Of a stretch of DNA of 64,000 bases, positions 1-12,500 are shown one piece after another; within the stretch, counting starts at the first letter, position 1; each line of letters begins with the position of its first letter. The stretch lies in assembly GCA_034336665.1 (NCBI GenBank), contig CM067576.1, positions 15,367,385 through 15,431,384 of the forward strand, in the 5' to 3' direction. This DNA comes from Luscinia megarhynchos. Its lineage: Eukaryota > Chordata > Aves > Passeriformes > Turdidae. Under the pieces are notes generated by a model. It ran no database searches, had not been told where the DNA came from, and saw nothing but the letters and a program-made list of their open reading frames with translations. The translations under genes were made by a program, and so were the position numbers.

Positions 1-1323
1 TGGGAACATGAGAACTTGTTTTGTATACGGGAAAAATGTCCACCATGGAATTACAACATATATTCAGATCCAGATTCAAGATTGTTATGCAGAAACACGA
101 GATGGGCCTGCCTTAAAATTGGCTATTTCATCCCATAAAAAAGATTTTGATCTATGAATCAGTCTTGCCTAGGATCTTGTCTTCCACCAGTTTTAGGGCC
201 CAAAAGGGATGGTGTAAGGGAAAGGAGAATGAAAAGGGCTTCAGACTACAGCATTCATCCCTGTCTGGAAAAATTGTGGGTAATAACAGTTGCCATCAGA
301 TCAGTCACTACAGCTTATTATATGATGAATAATTGCAATCAGGCTTCTCTGGTGCTTTGGGAAGCTGATATTTCTTGTTCTTCTTGCTAGCTGTGAAGTC
401 ATGGAAGAGCATGATGTCTTCTAATTTTCTTCCATATGAATAATGAAAAGAGAGAATTGTTTTAACATAAGTGAAAGCCTTTTTGGGATACTGCAAATTT
501 TGTTTATATTGTGGCAGCAAAAATTATTTCTAATAGAAAACTGATCTTCCATCCTAGATGAAATATTACCTACATTTTAAGAGGTAGTCTTGGAGTGTAT
601 GTTGTCTATTTCAGATGTTAATAAGGACTCTGGCACCTGTTCCAAATAAATACAAAGGCAAACCAAACTTTTCCAGATACTGAGTGCACTTTCTTGAAGA
701 CCAAGGGAAATGCAGCAACTTGCCTTCTTTCAACACAGAACAGGGGAAATTAAAATTAAATAGGCTGGCCTGTAAACATATTTATTCTAATTTTCTTTTC
801 ACAGAGATCAGCTGAAATGGGAAATCTAGTCTGCTGGTCAAATAAAAGACAAGACACTTCCACTAGTGTATTTAAAGAATGTTTAATTGAAAAAATGAGA
901 AACAATTAATATGCATTATAGTGTCCTAGGGGTATGCAATAACCTAGATGTTTGATTGAGGATCTTGTACTTTTGGAAAAAAAACTTTTGGAATCATACT
1001 CTGTAGACAAAATGCTGTGCTGTTGGGGCAAATCACACAGCACCAAAAGAAGAGTACAAAAAACTGAATTGCAGATGGTACAGACTTGTGTTTAACTGCC
1101 TGATTTCTCGTGGTGTTCCTTTAAAATATACTTTGTCTACTTTAAAATTTTCCAAGCATGGCAGACTTCCATTACTACAAAATGCCAAAGCGTTTTCTAT
1201 GATAGTGTACTTTATTATGCCTCTTTAATTGCATTTAAATTTCTCAAGTCATCTGATTTCATGGAAGCATAATTAACAGCTAATTACAATGTTCAAATAT
1301 GTCGGATTTTTATCAAATCATTT

Positions 1324-1654
1324 TGTTGCACCCAGATGTGGGTGAGGATCTGTGATGATGCAGAGTCCTCAGGCAGGTACAAAAGGCAAACCAATTTATT
1401 GCAAAAACCAGGCCTTTTTAAGCAGTTAGGCCTTTATCAGTTCCCATGTTTTAAAGTGTAACAAACACAATTCAACCAACCACCATGTACCACGATGTGA
1501 ACAGGCAATAGTTATATAACTTGTTTTTCTACCTCTAATTCAGCTGACTCACTTTCCCACAGTCCTTTTCTACTTAAATGAGTAGCAGGCCTGAGCCTTA
1601 ATTTTAAAAGGGTAACAAGGCCCTTATTTTATAAGATTTTACCTATATGCAACA
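1324..1654 (-). mobile_element. Probable solo LTR, minus orientation
   Basis: The 331-bp segment is bounded by perfect 7-bp inverted ends, TGTTGCA at 1324-1330 and TGCAACA at 1648-1654, the TG...CA form of retroviral LTRs. A reverse-strand AATAAA lies within CCAATTTATTGC (about 1391-1402), roughly 70 bases from the downstream LTR edge, which suits a U3-R-U5 layout on the minus strand. The flanking 5-mers (CATTT and CCCAG) do not match, so target-site duplication is not evident. The family is not identified. Confidence 0.5.
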
Positions 1655-4094
1655 CCCAGAGACCTTTTCAGTCAAGACTGGCACAGATTGCTCTTTTCAT
1701 CTTTCTTGTCAGCCAGTCCCTCCAAACCTACCATGATTATTTTTCTCTAAACTCTCTTCAGTTTGTCATTAACTTACTAACAGGGGCCAGCACTGAATGT
1801 GGTATGGAAACTTGAAAATGAATGTCAGTGCAATAGTTGCTAAAAGCTATTATTCAATTTTCTTGCAGTTCTATAATGTTCAAGGAACTAATTGATATGT
1901 AGTTATTATATAGCTTGGCTGTGATATACCCCAGGGGTTATATAAAGTTCTGTAAATACTCCATCGCATCCAGACAGCTTTTTGCATCAATTTCACAATC
2001 TTGGAAGATTAGACCCATTTTTTCCTCAGTGTATTAGTAGACACTAAAATACAAATGCAAGGGCTATGCAGTTCAGTATGGCACAGCAGCAGCCACAAAA
2101 ACATTAACATTATTTAAGCTATTCATATTTCTTAATTTTAAGAACCTAAATTCAGATATCTGAGACAGTGACTCAGAGAACCTTGTTTATATGCCTTGAA
2201 TCATCCTGTGGACCTTTTGGAGAAGTGGGTAAGCCAACAGGCATCCTAAATGAGGTCGCCTGATTACTCTTTCCATAGAAAGGTCTTCTGTAATGCTTTC
2301 AGGCTTTTCAGAGAGTTCCTAAAGCATCCATCTCCTCCTCCTCTCTAAGTCCTCTGATGTCTGTGGTACAAAAAATTTAGGCTGGCCTTCACTCTGACTC
2401 TGACTTTTTGTCTGCTTAGTCTAAGGTTTTAGAATATTTAAAGATTTTTGCATCAGCACTAACTCTGGGTTAGCCCTAGAGCAGAGGTACAGAAAGAAGT
2501 CAAATATCAAAGTTCTCATAGCTGTTACAGGAAATGAGAACTGCCAACGGCTGAAAACCTGAAAGTGGCTTAATCTGGACGCACTGTTTTGAAAGAGAAT
2601 TAAATTTTTTCAGTTTTTGAAGCATTGTAATTCTGTGCTGCAAATTTCTCTCTGACAGCAATGGAGATTTGCTTGCCTACAGGTGACCATACATACAGGG
2701 TAATTTATGTTTTTATGGGAAGTGGGCAGCAAAGCAAAGGCTGCCTTTCCATTTGAACCTCCTTCATATGCGCTGTTCAGCTGGATTTCTTAATGGATGA
2801 GAGATCATACTTCCCATGGATGTTTCCCATGTCTGGGATAGTGCCTGTAACTGGCCAGGGATGCAGTGACCAACAGAAGTGTGGGGCATCTCCAGTGTGC
2901 CATGGCCCTGATACCACATGCTATAAGAATCAAGTATCCAGATTCCCACCTATTGAAAATCACCACATCTTGTTTATTTTATTGGTTCAATACATTTACC
3001 CTTTTTGTATGTTTCTTGTCAGACCACCTTGGGTTTATTAAGTTCCTCTGTTTATTTAGCAAGCAGAGCTTGTGCTATTAATTTTAATCACTGAACAGAA
3101 AATGGGCAGTGTTCCCAGTTACAGGAATTGCTGTAGGGAAACTGCTTCATCTGAAAAATCTAGACAACTAGGACAGTGCTGCCATGGAGTGCACCCGTTT
3201 CATCATGAAGTACTTCTCTTCCTTTCATCCACTGGCAATTCTTTATGAAGTTGTAGAAAAGCTTTGTACTATTTTTAATATTTTAAATTATTAATTATAT
3301 AATATAATAAAAATTTTAATCTTACAGCTCCTGATGAAGAGTTTTTTTCAGGAGCATAAAATATGTGTTCTTTGAATCCTCATTGGGATAGAGTGACATC
3401 TCACCTGAATACAGGTTTGGGATTCTAGCAATCCCTGAACTGTAATCTTTGTGCTAAGTACAGATTATCTTCTAATTTGAAAGAGGGCATTTGGCTTTTC
3501 TGACTCACTGTCTCCTCTGTAATTAGTGATTGGGTAGAACCTTGAAGCTTGACGTATAATGTAGGTTAAATGGGGAGTTACTGAAAGAAAATTTACAAAT
3601 TCGTGATTTCTGTGGATTATTTGGGCTAATTCGTTTTTTTTCAGCCGATGTGGAACACAGCCAGCTGGACAAGACCCTTCTATAGCATTTTAGTAAGAGG
3701 AAAAAATCAGATATATACTCTGTAAACTTCTGAATTGTGCAAGAGTTGACGTAGAGAGGTAGGATTGCCCTGCAGAAGCAGCAGTAAACATTATATGCAA
3801 ACTATAAATGTCATCCAAATGTCTAGAATAGCCAGACAAGACATCTACTTCCTCCAAACTGATCTTGTACTCCTTCATTCATGTTTTAAACAAACAAATT
3901 AAGAAGTCCTATTCAAAAGTTATTTGGCACAGAAAGGACTGGTACTTACATAGTTGATTTGTTAACTAAGTATCTGCTTTGTAAAGGATTAAATAATGAC
4001 ATACACTTGCTAAAATACTTTTCAAATAGAAATATAGCTAGATTTTTAAAATGCATAGCAACATCTAATTAACTTACAACAAACCTCTGTTCTT

Positions 4095-4821
4095 CAGCGT
4101 GGTTTTCTTGGGTTGCAATGCAGGATGAAATCAAAAGTGTGTATTCTATCACCATCTGTTGAAACCAGCTGAGGCAGTGATCTGCAGTGTCTCCAGGGGG
4201 AATATCTTCTGTTAAGGGGCCATCTGTTAAAACAGGTGGGGAAATCATCTTCCTCTTTTCCACAAGCCATCCTCCCTCCAGGAGATATCTCCTGTTAATG
4301 GCCATTGAGTCCCAGTGCATGACTGATAAAATTACTCATCCCTCTGGGAGATGCTCCACCCAGGGGGAGGAGCCAAACATTTCCTACCTAGATAAAAACT
4401 GAGATTTGGAACATCACAGTCAGCCTTTTTTCCCCTGGATTCCCAGAGGAAGACCAGGCCTATCTTCATCACCACTGAGCCTTCAGAGGAAAACTTTACT
4501 CTTCTCCAGCATTATTGCTTCAACAGAACCACATTTGTCACTCCAGCAAGATTGTAGCCTCTCCTTAATTGGACTGCTACCAGCACCCTGACCAACAGGG
4601 TGTCAAGTTGTATTCTGACTCTATCAGTGTTTTGTTTTTTGTATTACTATATTTTTATTTTAATTTTTTTAGTAAAGAACTGTTATTCCTATTCCCATAT
4701 CTTTACCTGAGAGCTCCTTAACTTCAAAATTATAATAATTAGTAGGGAGGGGGTTTACATTTTCCATTTCAAGGGAGGCTCCTGCCTTCCTTAGCAAACA
4801 CCTGTCTTTCAAACCACGACA
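4095..4821 (+). mobile_element. Solo LTR of an endogenous retrovirus, plus orientation
   Basis: About 727 bp. The end AAACCACGACA (4811-4821) is inversely repeated at the start as CGTGGTTT (4098-4105), with the terminal TG apparently mutated. It has a TATA-like TAGATAAAAAC near 4388, a pyrimidine-rich 3' half and an AGTAAA poly(A)-type signal at 4671-4676, followed by a U5-like part. Its text resembles LTRs I recall as common in songbirds (inference). No retroviral gene is attached and no clear target duplication is seen. Confidence 0.6.
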
Positions 4822-6350
4822 GTGGTCTTTTATGTCTGTTGTTGAGTAATAGAAAAGAGACATGCAGGTAAGTAGAATCAGACAAACTAAGAATAATGAA
4901 AAACTCAGGAAAGAAAAATTAATGAAAGATGAAAAAAATACTGCTATGACCCCATCATTTCTTAAGTGCTCAAAAAGCAGTGGTAAAGAGTTTCAAATAA
5001 TTAGGTTGGGGGGGGGCTCTTTTTTTAATAAAAAGTGAGTACCACTGGGAAATGGGCAGAATTTAGCTTCTTGTATAGCCTGTACAGGTAACTGTGAGTT
5101 GATGTTTTGTGGATGAGGGCATAAGCCCAGTGTGAGGGTTTGCCTGGCAGCATTGTGGCAGGCTCTGCTTTGCAGAAAGCCAGGGAAGTGTGTTATCAGG
5201 ATGCAGCCCTTGGCCTGGATGTGAAGCTGTGCTTGGATGTGTGCTTTGAATGTAGCAAAACACTTTATCTCTTCTATCACTGCTCCCCTTCTCATGATAC
5301 AAACACTTCAATGAAAAATAGTATTCTTCAAGCAATAGATGAGGATTATCAAAAACTTACCCAAAAATGAGACTCTGAGTCATTACAAAAGGACTTTTAT
5401 TGTCTATCTGGTAAAGTATCCTGAGCATTTTTCCTCTCAAAGAGTAAGGCATAAGATAATTCGTTTATTTATACTGAAAAAATAATTTCCTCTCAAGGAA
5501 TTAGAGGAACCAAGCAATTGTTGCAGTGCATCTTTCCCATTAACTAATTTTAAAGATTGTTGTGTAGTTTCTGGTCTGCTTAGATGGTTAAGAGCTGTTG
5601 AAGGATTAATAAGTGAAAATTCGATGTTAAAAAAGTCTGTGATTTGCTGAACGTAGTTCCTTGATGAAATAGTAATTTCTTTTCCTTGAACCCCATAGGC
5701 TGTTTCTCTTTTACTTTTTTTTTTTTTTTTTAATATTTTGTGTTAATTTAGAAGTTCTTTGTTTTTCACTTTAACTTTTCCCTTAAACTCAGGCTCTGGT
5801 TGTATTTTTTTTTTTGCTTAATACTAAGGAATAATTTGTCAGCTCTTCTACCTTTTGAAGTTGTTTCTGTACACATCTGCAGATTTGTAACTGCATCTTG
5901 TGAGTTACAGACTGGAAAGACCTGAAGCAAGTGTAGCTGAGGTATCAGTTTGCTTCCTTCAGGATCCATGTGCTGATGTTGGAAAGTATCTAGGAAACAG
6001 CCACAGTCAAAAACAATAATCTAAATTTCTTCAGTAAGATACTTGAAAATACCTCTGTTAGTCTGAATTGCCCTCGATATTTTGCTGTGCAGATTATAGG
6101 ACTAGTGCTAGAAAGAAAGAGAGCAGCTGTAAAGTTTTTATTCCCTGTAAAGATTCAGTTTGAATGTGACACACGGTGAAGTGGTGGTAGGGACATGTCT
6201 GAATCACTAATTTCTGGTTTTTGTGCTGTGTCCTTTAAAAGAAGGTCAGTGTGCCCCCATCCCCTATTTTCTCTTTTTGAAGCCCCAAAACTCAGCTGTC
6301 CTGCCTTCCTAATGTCACTTATCACCCATGATATGCTTTTAATGCAACAG

Positions 6351-6555
6351 GGAGGAACACGCTTATGTGGAGAAGTGCTGGAAAGATGTCAGAGTGGGAG
6401 ACTTTGTGCAGCTGCAGTGTAACGAGATCATCCCAGCAGACATCCTGCTGCTCTACTCCTCTGATCAGAACGGGATCTGCCACCTGGAAACTGCCAACCT
6501 CGATGGGGAAACCAACCTCAAGCAGCGCCGGGTTGTGATGGGCTTCAGCAGCCAG
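6351..6555 (+). CDS. ATP10B: ATP10B exon a: actuator domain with DGETN
   Basis: Acceptor is ATGCAACAG and donor is GTCAGT. The first base completes a codon begun in an exon outside the window, then 68 codons follow. It encodes [23 protein letters not shown] and [16 protein letters not shown], the actuator-domain core whose DGET loop dephosphorylates the enzyme in P4-ATPases. It is the first exon I can identify; the preceding one, carrying TM1-TM2, is not in the upstream 6.3 kb. Confidence 0.95.
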
Positions 6556-9500
6556 GTCAGTCTGAAAACACAGCCCATGGGCACATCTGTCTCCAGCTGT
6601 GCCCACTGTGCCACAGCAAAGCTGCCACACCAAGGGATGTGTTTCAGCATGGCAATTTGAAGAAAGCTTGTGGTCCCCTGCCAAAGCACCTGTGGGTTTC
6701 CTTGTGGATTCTTTGTCTCCACTGTGGCTGACGCACCGCACTCACTCATAGGCAGGTGGAGGTGTGGTAGCTCAGCTGGGAGCTGCTCTAAGGCACACTG
6801 GCTTGGAAAAATTCAAAGAATGGAATCCTGTGTAGGAGTACATTGAGCAGTTTAAAACTCGAGGTAAATTAAATTTAAAAAAAACGTTTTATGTTTGACA
6901 TCAGTTTCTGATTGATTTTGAATTCTTAAAATCACCATTTCTTTTTCATAGACAGTATTGGGTTTCTTTTTTACACTTTAGAGCTATATTCGTGTGACTT
7001 ATGTTGGATAAACCTGAAGTAAACTAGAAGATATGATTTAGGGAGAGTTGTTGCATTTTCAAGTATCTTTAAAAACACAGCAGGACAGTTTTTCAAATAA
7101 CTCAGAGCAAGTTTAAGGAGTGGCAGCATGTGAAGAGGAAGACTTTGTTCCATTGGAATCACTCCAGCAGAAAAAGGAATGAAACCTCACAGATAATTCT
7201 AGGAATTACACTAATTTATTTAACAATTAGTACCAGTGCCACTAGGAAGATCTTATGGGGTTACTGGTGTGTGGGGCATAGCTGCCAGGGAGCAGCCAGA
7301 CATTAAATAAAAGCACACCATTTCCATGGCCAGTTGAGATCAGGTGCTGTACTACAGTGTTATTGGCTTGTTGTTTAAATGGAAACCACTTTGCAAAGAC
7401 AATTAAAGGCTTTCTCATATTGTGGATACCATAGCACATAGCACAATCCTTTTCCAGTGCCTTCCAGTGACAATTAGGAAGAGATTCTGTTCTGAGAAAC
7501 ATTGGAAATTTTAATATGTAGAAAATTAGCAGAAAAACAGTGAACTGGCTACTTAACATTTTTTAAATGTTGCATTTTTGTCACGTAATTCTGATTTACA
7601 TGTCAGGTTTTCCATCTATTTTTCCTTTAAGAAGAGAACAGGGTGCTCTACCGTTACACAAAATGCAAACTTTTGCCGCAGTTGTTTGTAATGTGAGGTC
7701 TTCCATTACATCAAAAAATGCCCACGTGTTAAATTATGCTCCAGACTGCCTATTAACCATGATTTTCTTTAGCCTTTGAGTTGTTCTTGAGATTAACTGT
7801 GTGCCTAGGACTGTCTATACTCAAGAGCTCTTTACATTAACAGAGTGGAATGCAGATCTGGCCACGATGGCAGCCAGTGCAGGAAGGTCAGAGCTGACAA
7901 ATCCACCTGCATCACCCTGCTGTTTGTGGTGTGTTTGTGTAAACAGAGAGTTGGATAAAGAAACCACAGCATATGTACTATCACCCATGCAGGTTTTAGT
8001 GTGCCAACTCCTTCCTTGTTCTTTGAGCTTTGCTTAGTCCTGTGACTTATGAACTGCATAAAACTCTCTCAGCTGTAATTCTGTCTGCAAAGTGACTCTT
8101 TGAAGAGGGAGGAAATACATATGAACTGGGAGAAGTCCATCAGTTTAGGATGCAAGAAAGGTGGAGAGAGATTATTTACAAGAGCATGGAGGGACAGGAC
8201 AAGGAGAATGGTTTCAAACTGAGAGACAGTAGGTTTAGATGAGATATTAGGAGGAAATTCTTCCCTTTGAGGAGAGTGACACCCTGGTACAGGTTGTCCA
8301 GAGAAGTTTTGGGTGCCCTATCCCAGGAAGTGTCCAAGGCCAGGTTAAACTGGGCTCTGAATCAACCTGGTCTAGTGGAAGGTGTCCCTGCCCATGGCAG
8401 GGGTTTAAACAAGATGATCTTTAAGGTCTCTTCCAACCCAAAGCATTCTGTAATTCTGTGATATGCTTAGGAATACTGAATACAGCTCTCTGTAAAAGAC
8501 TGAGAGAAAGGAATTTTTTTTTTCCTTTTATGATATTTTTCTAACTTGAATTTTCAAACATAAAATTCTTGTCATCAAAAGAGAAAAAAAATTGAGACAA
8601 GAAACATTCTTCTGTACCTCTTTCCATCTAGAAGCCTAATAGTTTTCTTTTTTAGCAATGAACATTCCAGATGACTTTTTTATCTTCCTGTTCTCCTGTT
8701 GTACAAAAACTTCTAGCAAAACCAAATATGAACTGATTTTTCTTGTTAAGTTCATGGAGTTGAACAAGATTCAGCAGAGGTGAAAATTCTCTCTTTAACA
8801 CACATTCTGAATGTATTCAGCCAGATGGGTCAGAAGGTATGCAAAATGCCCTTATATTGCTGAAGCTTTTATATTTTCTCCAACAATTTGTTATCGTATT
8901 CTCTACTTTTTTGTACTTATACATATGAGTATATGAACAAAACAATATGTGTATAATTTATGAAACAAAGAACAAGAGAGAGAAAATAATGTAAAAGTTA
9001 AAGCACAGTGCTTGCTTTAGAAAAAGGTAGGGAGGCCCCGTAGCAGATTTGATTTCCAGATTCACTAACAGAAGTTTTTGTATTAAGTGAGCTTCAGTTC
9101 TTTTAAAAATTCTGTGGTACTGCAATAATTATTATCTTTCACATTTTTCACTTCCCATTTTTATTAAATTTTCTTAACTAAAAATCAAAGTTCTCTGTGT
9201 TTTTTCAGTTAAGATTAAATCACCACTTGAGAGGTCAAGAAACTCTCATTCTGTCTGCCTTCTGGACTGTTTCATGCAGTCCAAACCCTAAGCTGTTTCC
9301 CTGAACACTGGGGAACTCAAGTAAATTGTGTGACTCAGTTCAGCTCCAAACTCTGAGTGAGCCCTTAGCCTGAAAAGTTTTTGTCTCATTTTGTGTCTCC
9401 TGGCAGTGTGGGTTTATTCCACTGCCTTCCCTCTTCTGGATTTGTTAATCCATTTTAGTGTTGGGTGGTGGGGGGGTTTATGCTGTTAGTCTTGCTTTTT

Positions 9501-12500
9501 GTTTTATTTGATTACAATACATTCATTCAAATATGTGGTCTCTTTATGATTACACCATCTTGGACACTAACATAAGTCTCCTAGCATAATCAAAATTCCT
9601 GTTAAATCCTGAAATTGTTTTCATTTGACCTTGCTCTTGGTTGACACCTGTTTTTCTTTTATAAATAATCTTAATATTTCACAGAATCATGGAATCCCAG
9701 AATGGTTTGGGCTGGAAGGAACCTTAAAGTTCATTTTGTTCTAATCCCCTGCCATGGGCAGGGACACCTCCACTATCCCAGGCTGCTCCAAGCCCTGTCC
9801 AACCTTGCCTTGAATACTTCCAGAGTTGGGATGGCCACAGCTCTGGGCAGCCTGTGCCAGGTCTTCACCACCCTCACAGGGAAGAATGTCTTCCTAATAT
9901 TTAATCTAAATCCACTGTCTTTGTTATATTCACTTTAAATGAAGACAGATGTTTTAACTAATTGGCATCTGTAATGTCTTGTCCAATACACAGCATTTTC
10001 TACATTTAATTTAACCAGTTGTTATTCCAAGAGGAGGAAATATTCAGCCTTTCTGAAGCTTTGCTTCAGGCTGAATGAGCTAAAAAGTCTTTGTCTCTCC
10101 TTCTAGGGCAAGTGCTCCAACCCTGGTCTAAATTAAGCTTTTCTTATTGTTTAACATTTCAAATACTCGTTGGATTTGGCACTCATTCTCAGTGTGTTTT
10201 CTCTTGTAGGATACTGTGTATGAACCAGAGTTTTTCCAAAACACCATCATCTGCGAAATGCCAAACAACGATCTCAATAAATTCAAAGGTTATATGTAAG
10301 TACTTGTTACCCATAAATACATTTTGGATCTGCACTTTGATATTGCTCTTGGAGGAATTGGATGGAAGTAACATATTTTGAGGAAATCGATGGTTGTCAC
10401 TCTTACCTATTCCTAGATTCATAAGTCAATATAAAATATAGACTTGGACTCAGTTTTGTGGCAAGGTAGAATCAAGACTTGGCATTACATTTGCAGTTGT
10501 TTCATACAAACTATTTTCACAAAGCTTCTGCTCTCTTCAAAACTTAGACATAAGCTCTTTTACATTTCTCCTGATGACTGTAGGTGTAGAAGATGGAATT
10601 ACAGGCAACCTCACCCCTGATAAACCACAGTTGTACGAATTACCAAAGAAGAGGAACAGCCTTGCCCTGAATGGGTTGCAGCTGTGATGAAAAAAGGGGT
10701 GGGTTGGCTGGTCAGGGAGATCTTGGAGGGAGAGGATCTGGAGGAGGTAGAGAAGCCCTGAGGAAGGAGGAACAATCTAGAGAGACACAAAGAATGAAAC
10801 AAGAGAGGGAGTTGCTGCAGTAAAGGATCTGCTATGGGCCCAGTCTGGGTATGATGGAATTGGAGCCTGCAGTCAAAGTTTGCAAACCAACACTTGCAGT
10901 CACAGTCCAGCAGGAAATAGCCAGCAGCCAGACTTGCAGTTGGGCCCTGCAGTAGAAGCTTGCTGCAGTCAAAGTCAAGATGGTTAATCTGTAAAGAAGA
11001 ATAAACCAGTACCCTTTTCATGTTGTTGAATGAGAGTCTGTCTTGGCTCATTTCTACCCCTGATGAGAGATCTGCTGAAACAGATGACTAGACTAAGCTA
11101 GAATTTAGATAAATCCTTCCAATTGTTTAGAGGTATCCATCTTCATGGCTCTAGTTTCTTCACATTTACAGGCACAGGGAAAAGGTGTCCAAGATCTAAT
11201 AAACAATCCAGAGTTTTGTCTTACTAGAAAGGCAGAAAAAGGAAACATGCATGCAAAATGTTATTGAACCAGTGCACTAGACTAGCATAAAAAAGTAGGG
11301 TATATTTTTTTGCCTTTCTTCATTGAATAATTCTGGCACAGGCATAACAACAAATTCAGCAGACTTAACCCCATTTATGAATTATAAGGCAAATTTCTAC
11401 ATTGTGTCTTAAAATTCTCTTACCCTCTAACATAAAGCAGCCTTTCCCAAGGACCTCTTCAGCTTATTGCCACAGCAGATAATTGTCCAAAATACCTTGC
11501 CCCAGACCAAATGCATGCCCATTATTAAGTAAATAATTTAATTGCATGAATTGCCTGGCCACAGCCTCTGAATCCTCCATGTGAGATTTTAACATTTCCA
11601 AAGCTCAGATAAGACTTCAGTCCTCCCTTGAGAGAGAAGAAAGAGAACAGAGAGGATACACCAAGTCAGTGAAGCAGGAGTCAAGTTCTGGAGTCAGGTT
11701 CCAGATGGAAGGAGGAGTAGACACCATTAATTTAGTCTGAAAACCCTTTTGTAAACTATAGGGATGGACTGTACTACACCAAAATTTCCTACAAATTGTG
11801 GAAAAAAGCCATGGGAGTTGGGAGTGTTCAACTTAATAATTCATTGAGTAAAAATGTGCGTTGAGGATCCTTTGCCCTAAGGGGGAAAAAAGAGATCTCT
11901 GTTCCTGGGGATGAAGTATGAACAGAGAAAAGAGAAATGAAAAGAATTTTTGGTTTTGAACAGTTCATTCTTAAAAGTAACTACCCCATGAGTTTAACAT
12001 GACCCATAAACACAGTTTGGGAGAGCTGTGTAAATGGGAGGAGTTTGTGGAAAGTAAAGCCACAAGAGAACTATATTTTTTCTTCTTGTGGAAAAGTCCT
12101 TATGGCCTGACAATTTTCTCTAGTGTGAACTGAAAAAGATTATTTAAGTTGGTAACTGACTGAAGCCTTTCTGTATGTTGTGGTGAAGAAAGTGTGGGAG
12201 ACAGAAGGAGTAGTGGTCTGAAAGTTTTATCCTGAATTTGTTATTACTTTATGTTGTTAATAAAGATTTTTCTTTACACCCTTTAAGTTTTTAGGCCTGC
12301 CTTGCTTTTGCTCCTAATCTTATCTCCTAGCAGAAACTGAGTATATTGAAATTGGCAAATCTAAACTACTACACTAATTGGTGTTTCTGCCTGGTTTCAG
12401 ACTGAAACCAAGACAGCTCCTCAGCCTGAAGACTGCTTGAGTGAACTGAGGTTCACAAAGACCTTTGGTGGGTGACAGAGTGACAGAGGCTCTTGCAGGG

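Larger units (their letters stand above)
1..6350. other. ATP10B: Upstream ATP10B intron (partial)
   Basis: No stretch here reads as the TM1-TM2 part of a P4-ATPase (PKNLFEQF-like or NFVP-like segments) on the plus strand, so I take it as intron 5' of the first visible exon. It holds the LTR-like elements at 1324-1654 and 4095-4821, an AT-rich stretch near 3270-3320 and poly-T runs near 5708-5732. Nothing else is supported. Confidence 0.7.
6556..10209 (+). other. ATP10B: ATP10B intron 1 of window
   Basis: 3,654 bases between exons a and b. It contains two CR1 fragments in opposite orientations (8155-8461 plus, 9681-9931 minus). I see no gene in the rest; the short open frames match no family I know. 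Confidence 0.8.

Noticed and set aside
6322..6741. 139-codon minus-strand frame
   Set aside because: Antisense shadow of ATP10B exon a.
10611..11051. 146-codon minus-strand frame
   Set aside because: Lies inside the candidate retroelement insertion, on the strand opposite its poly(A)-like signal, with no recognisable domain.
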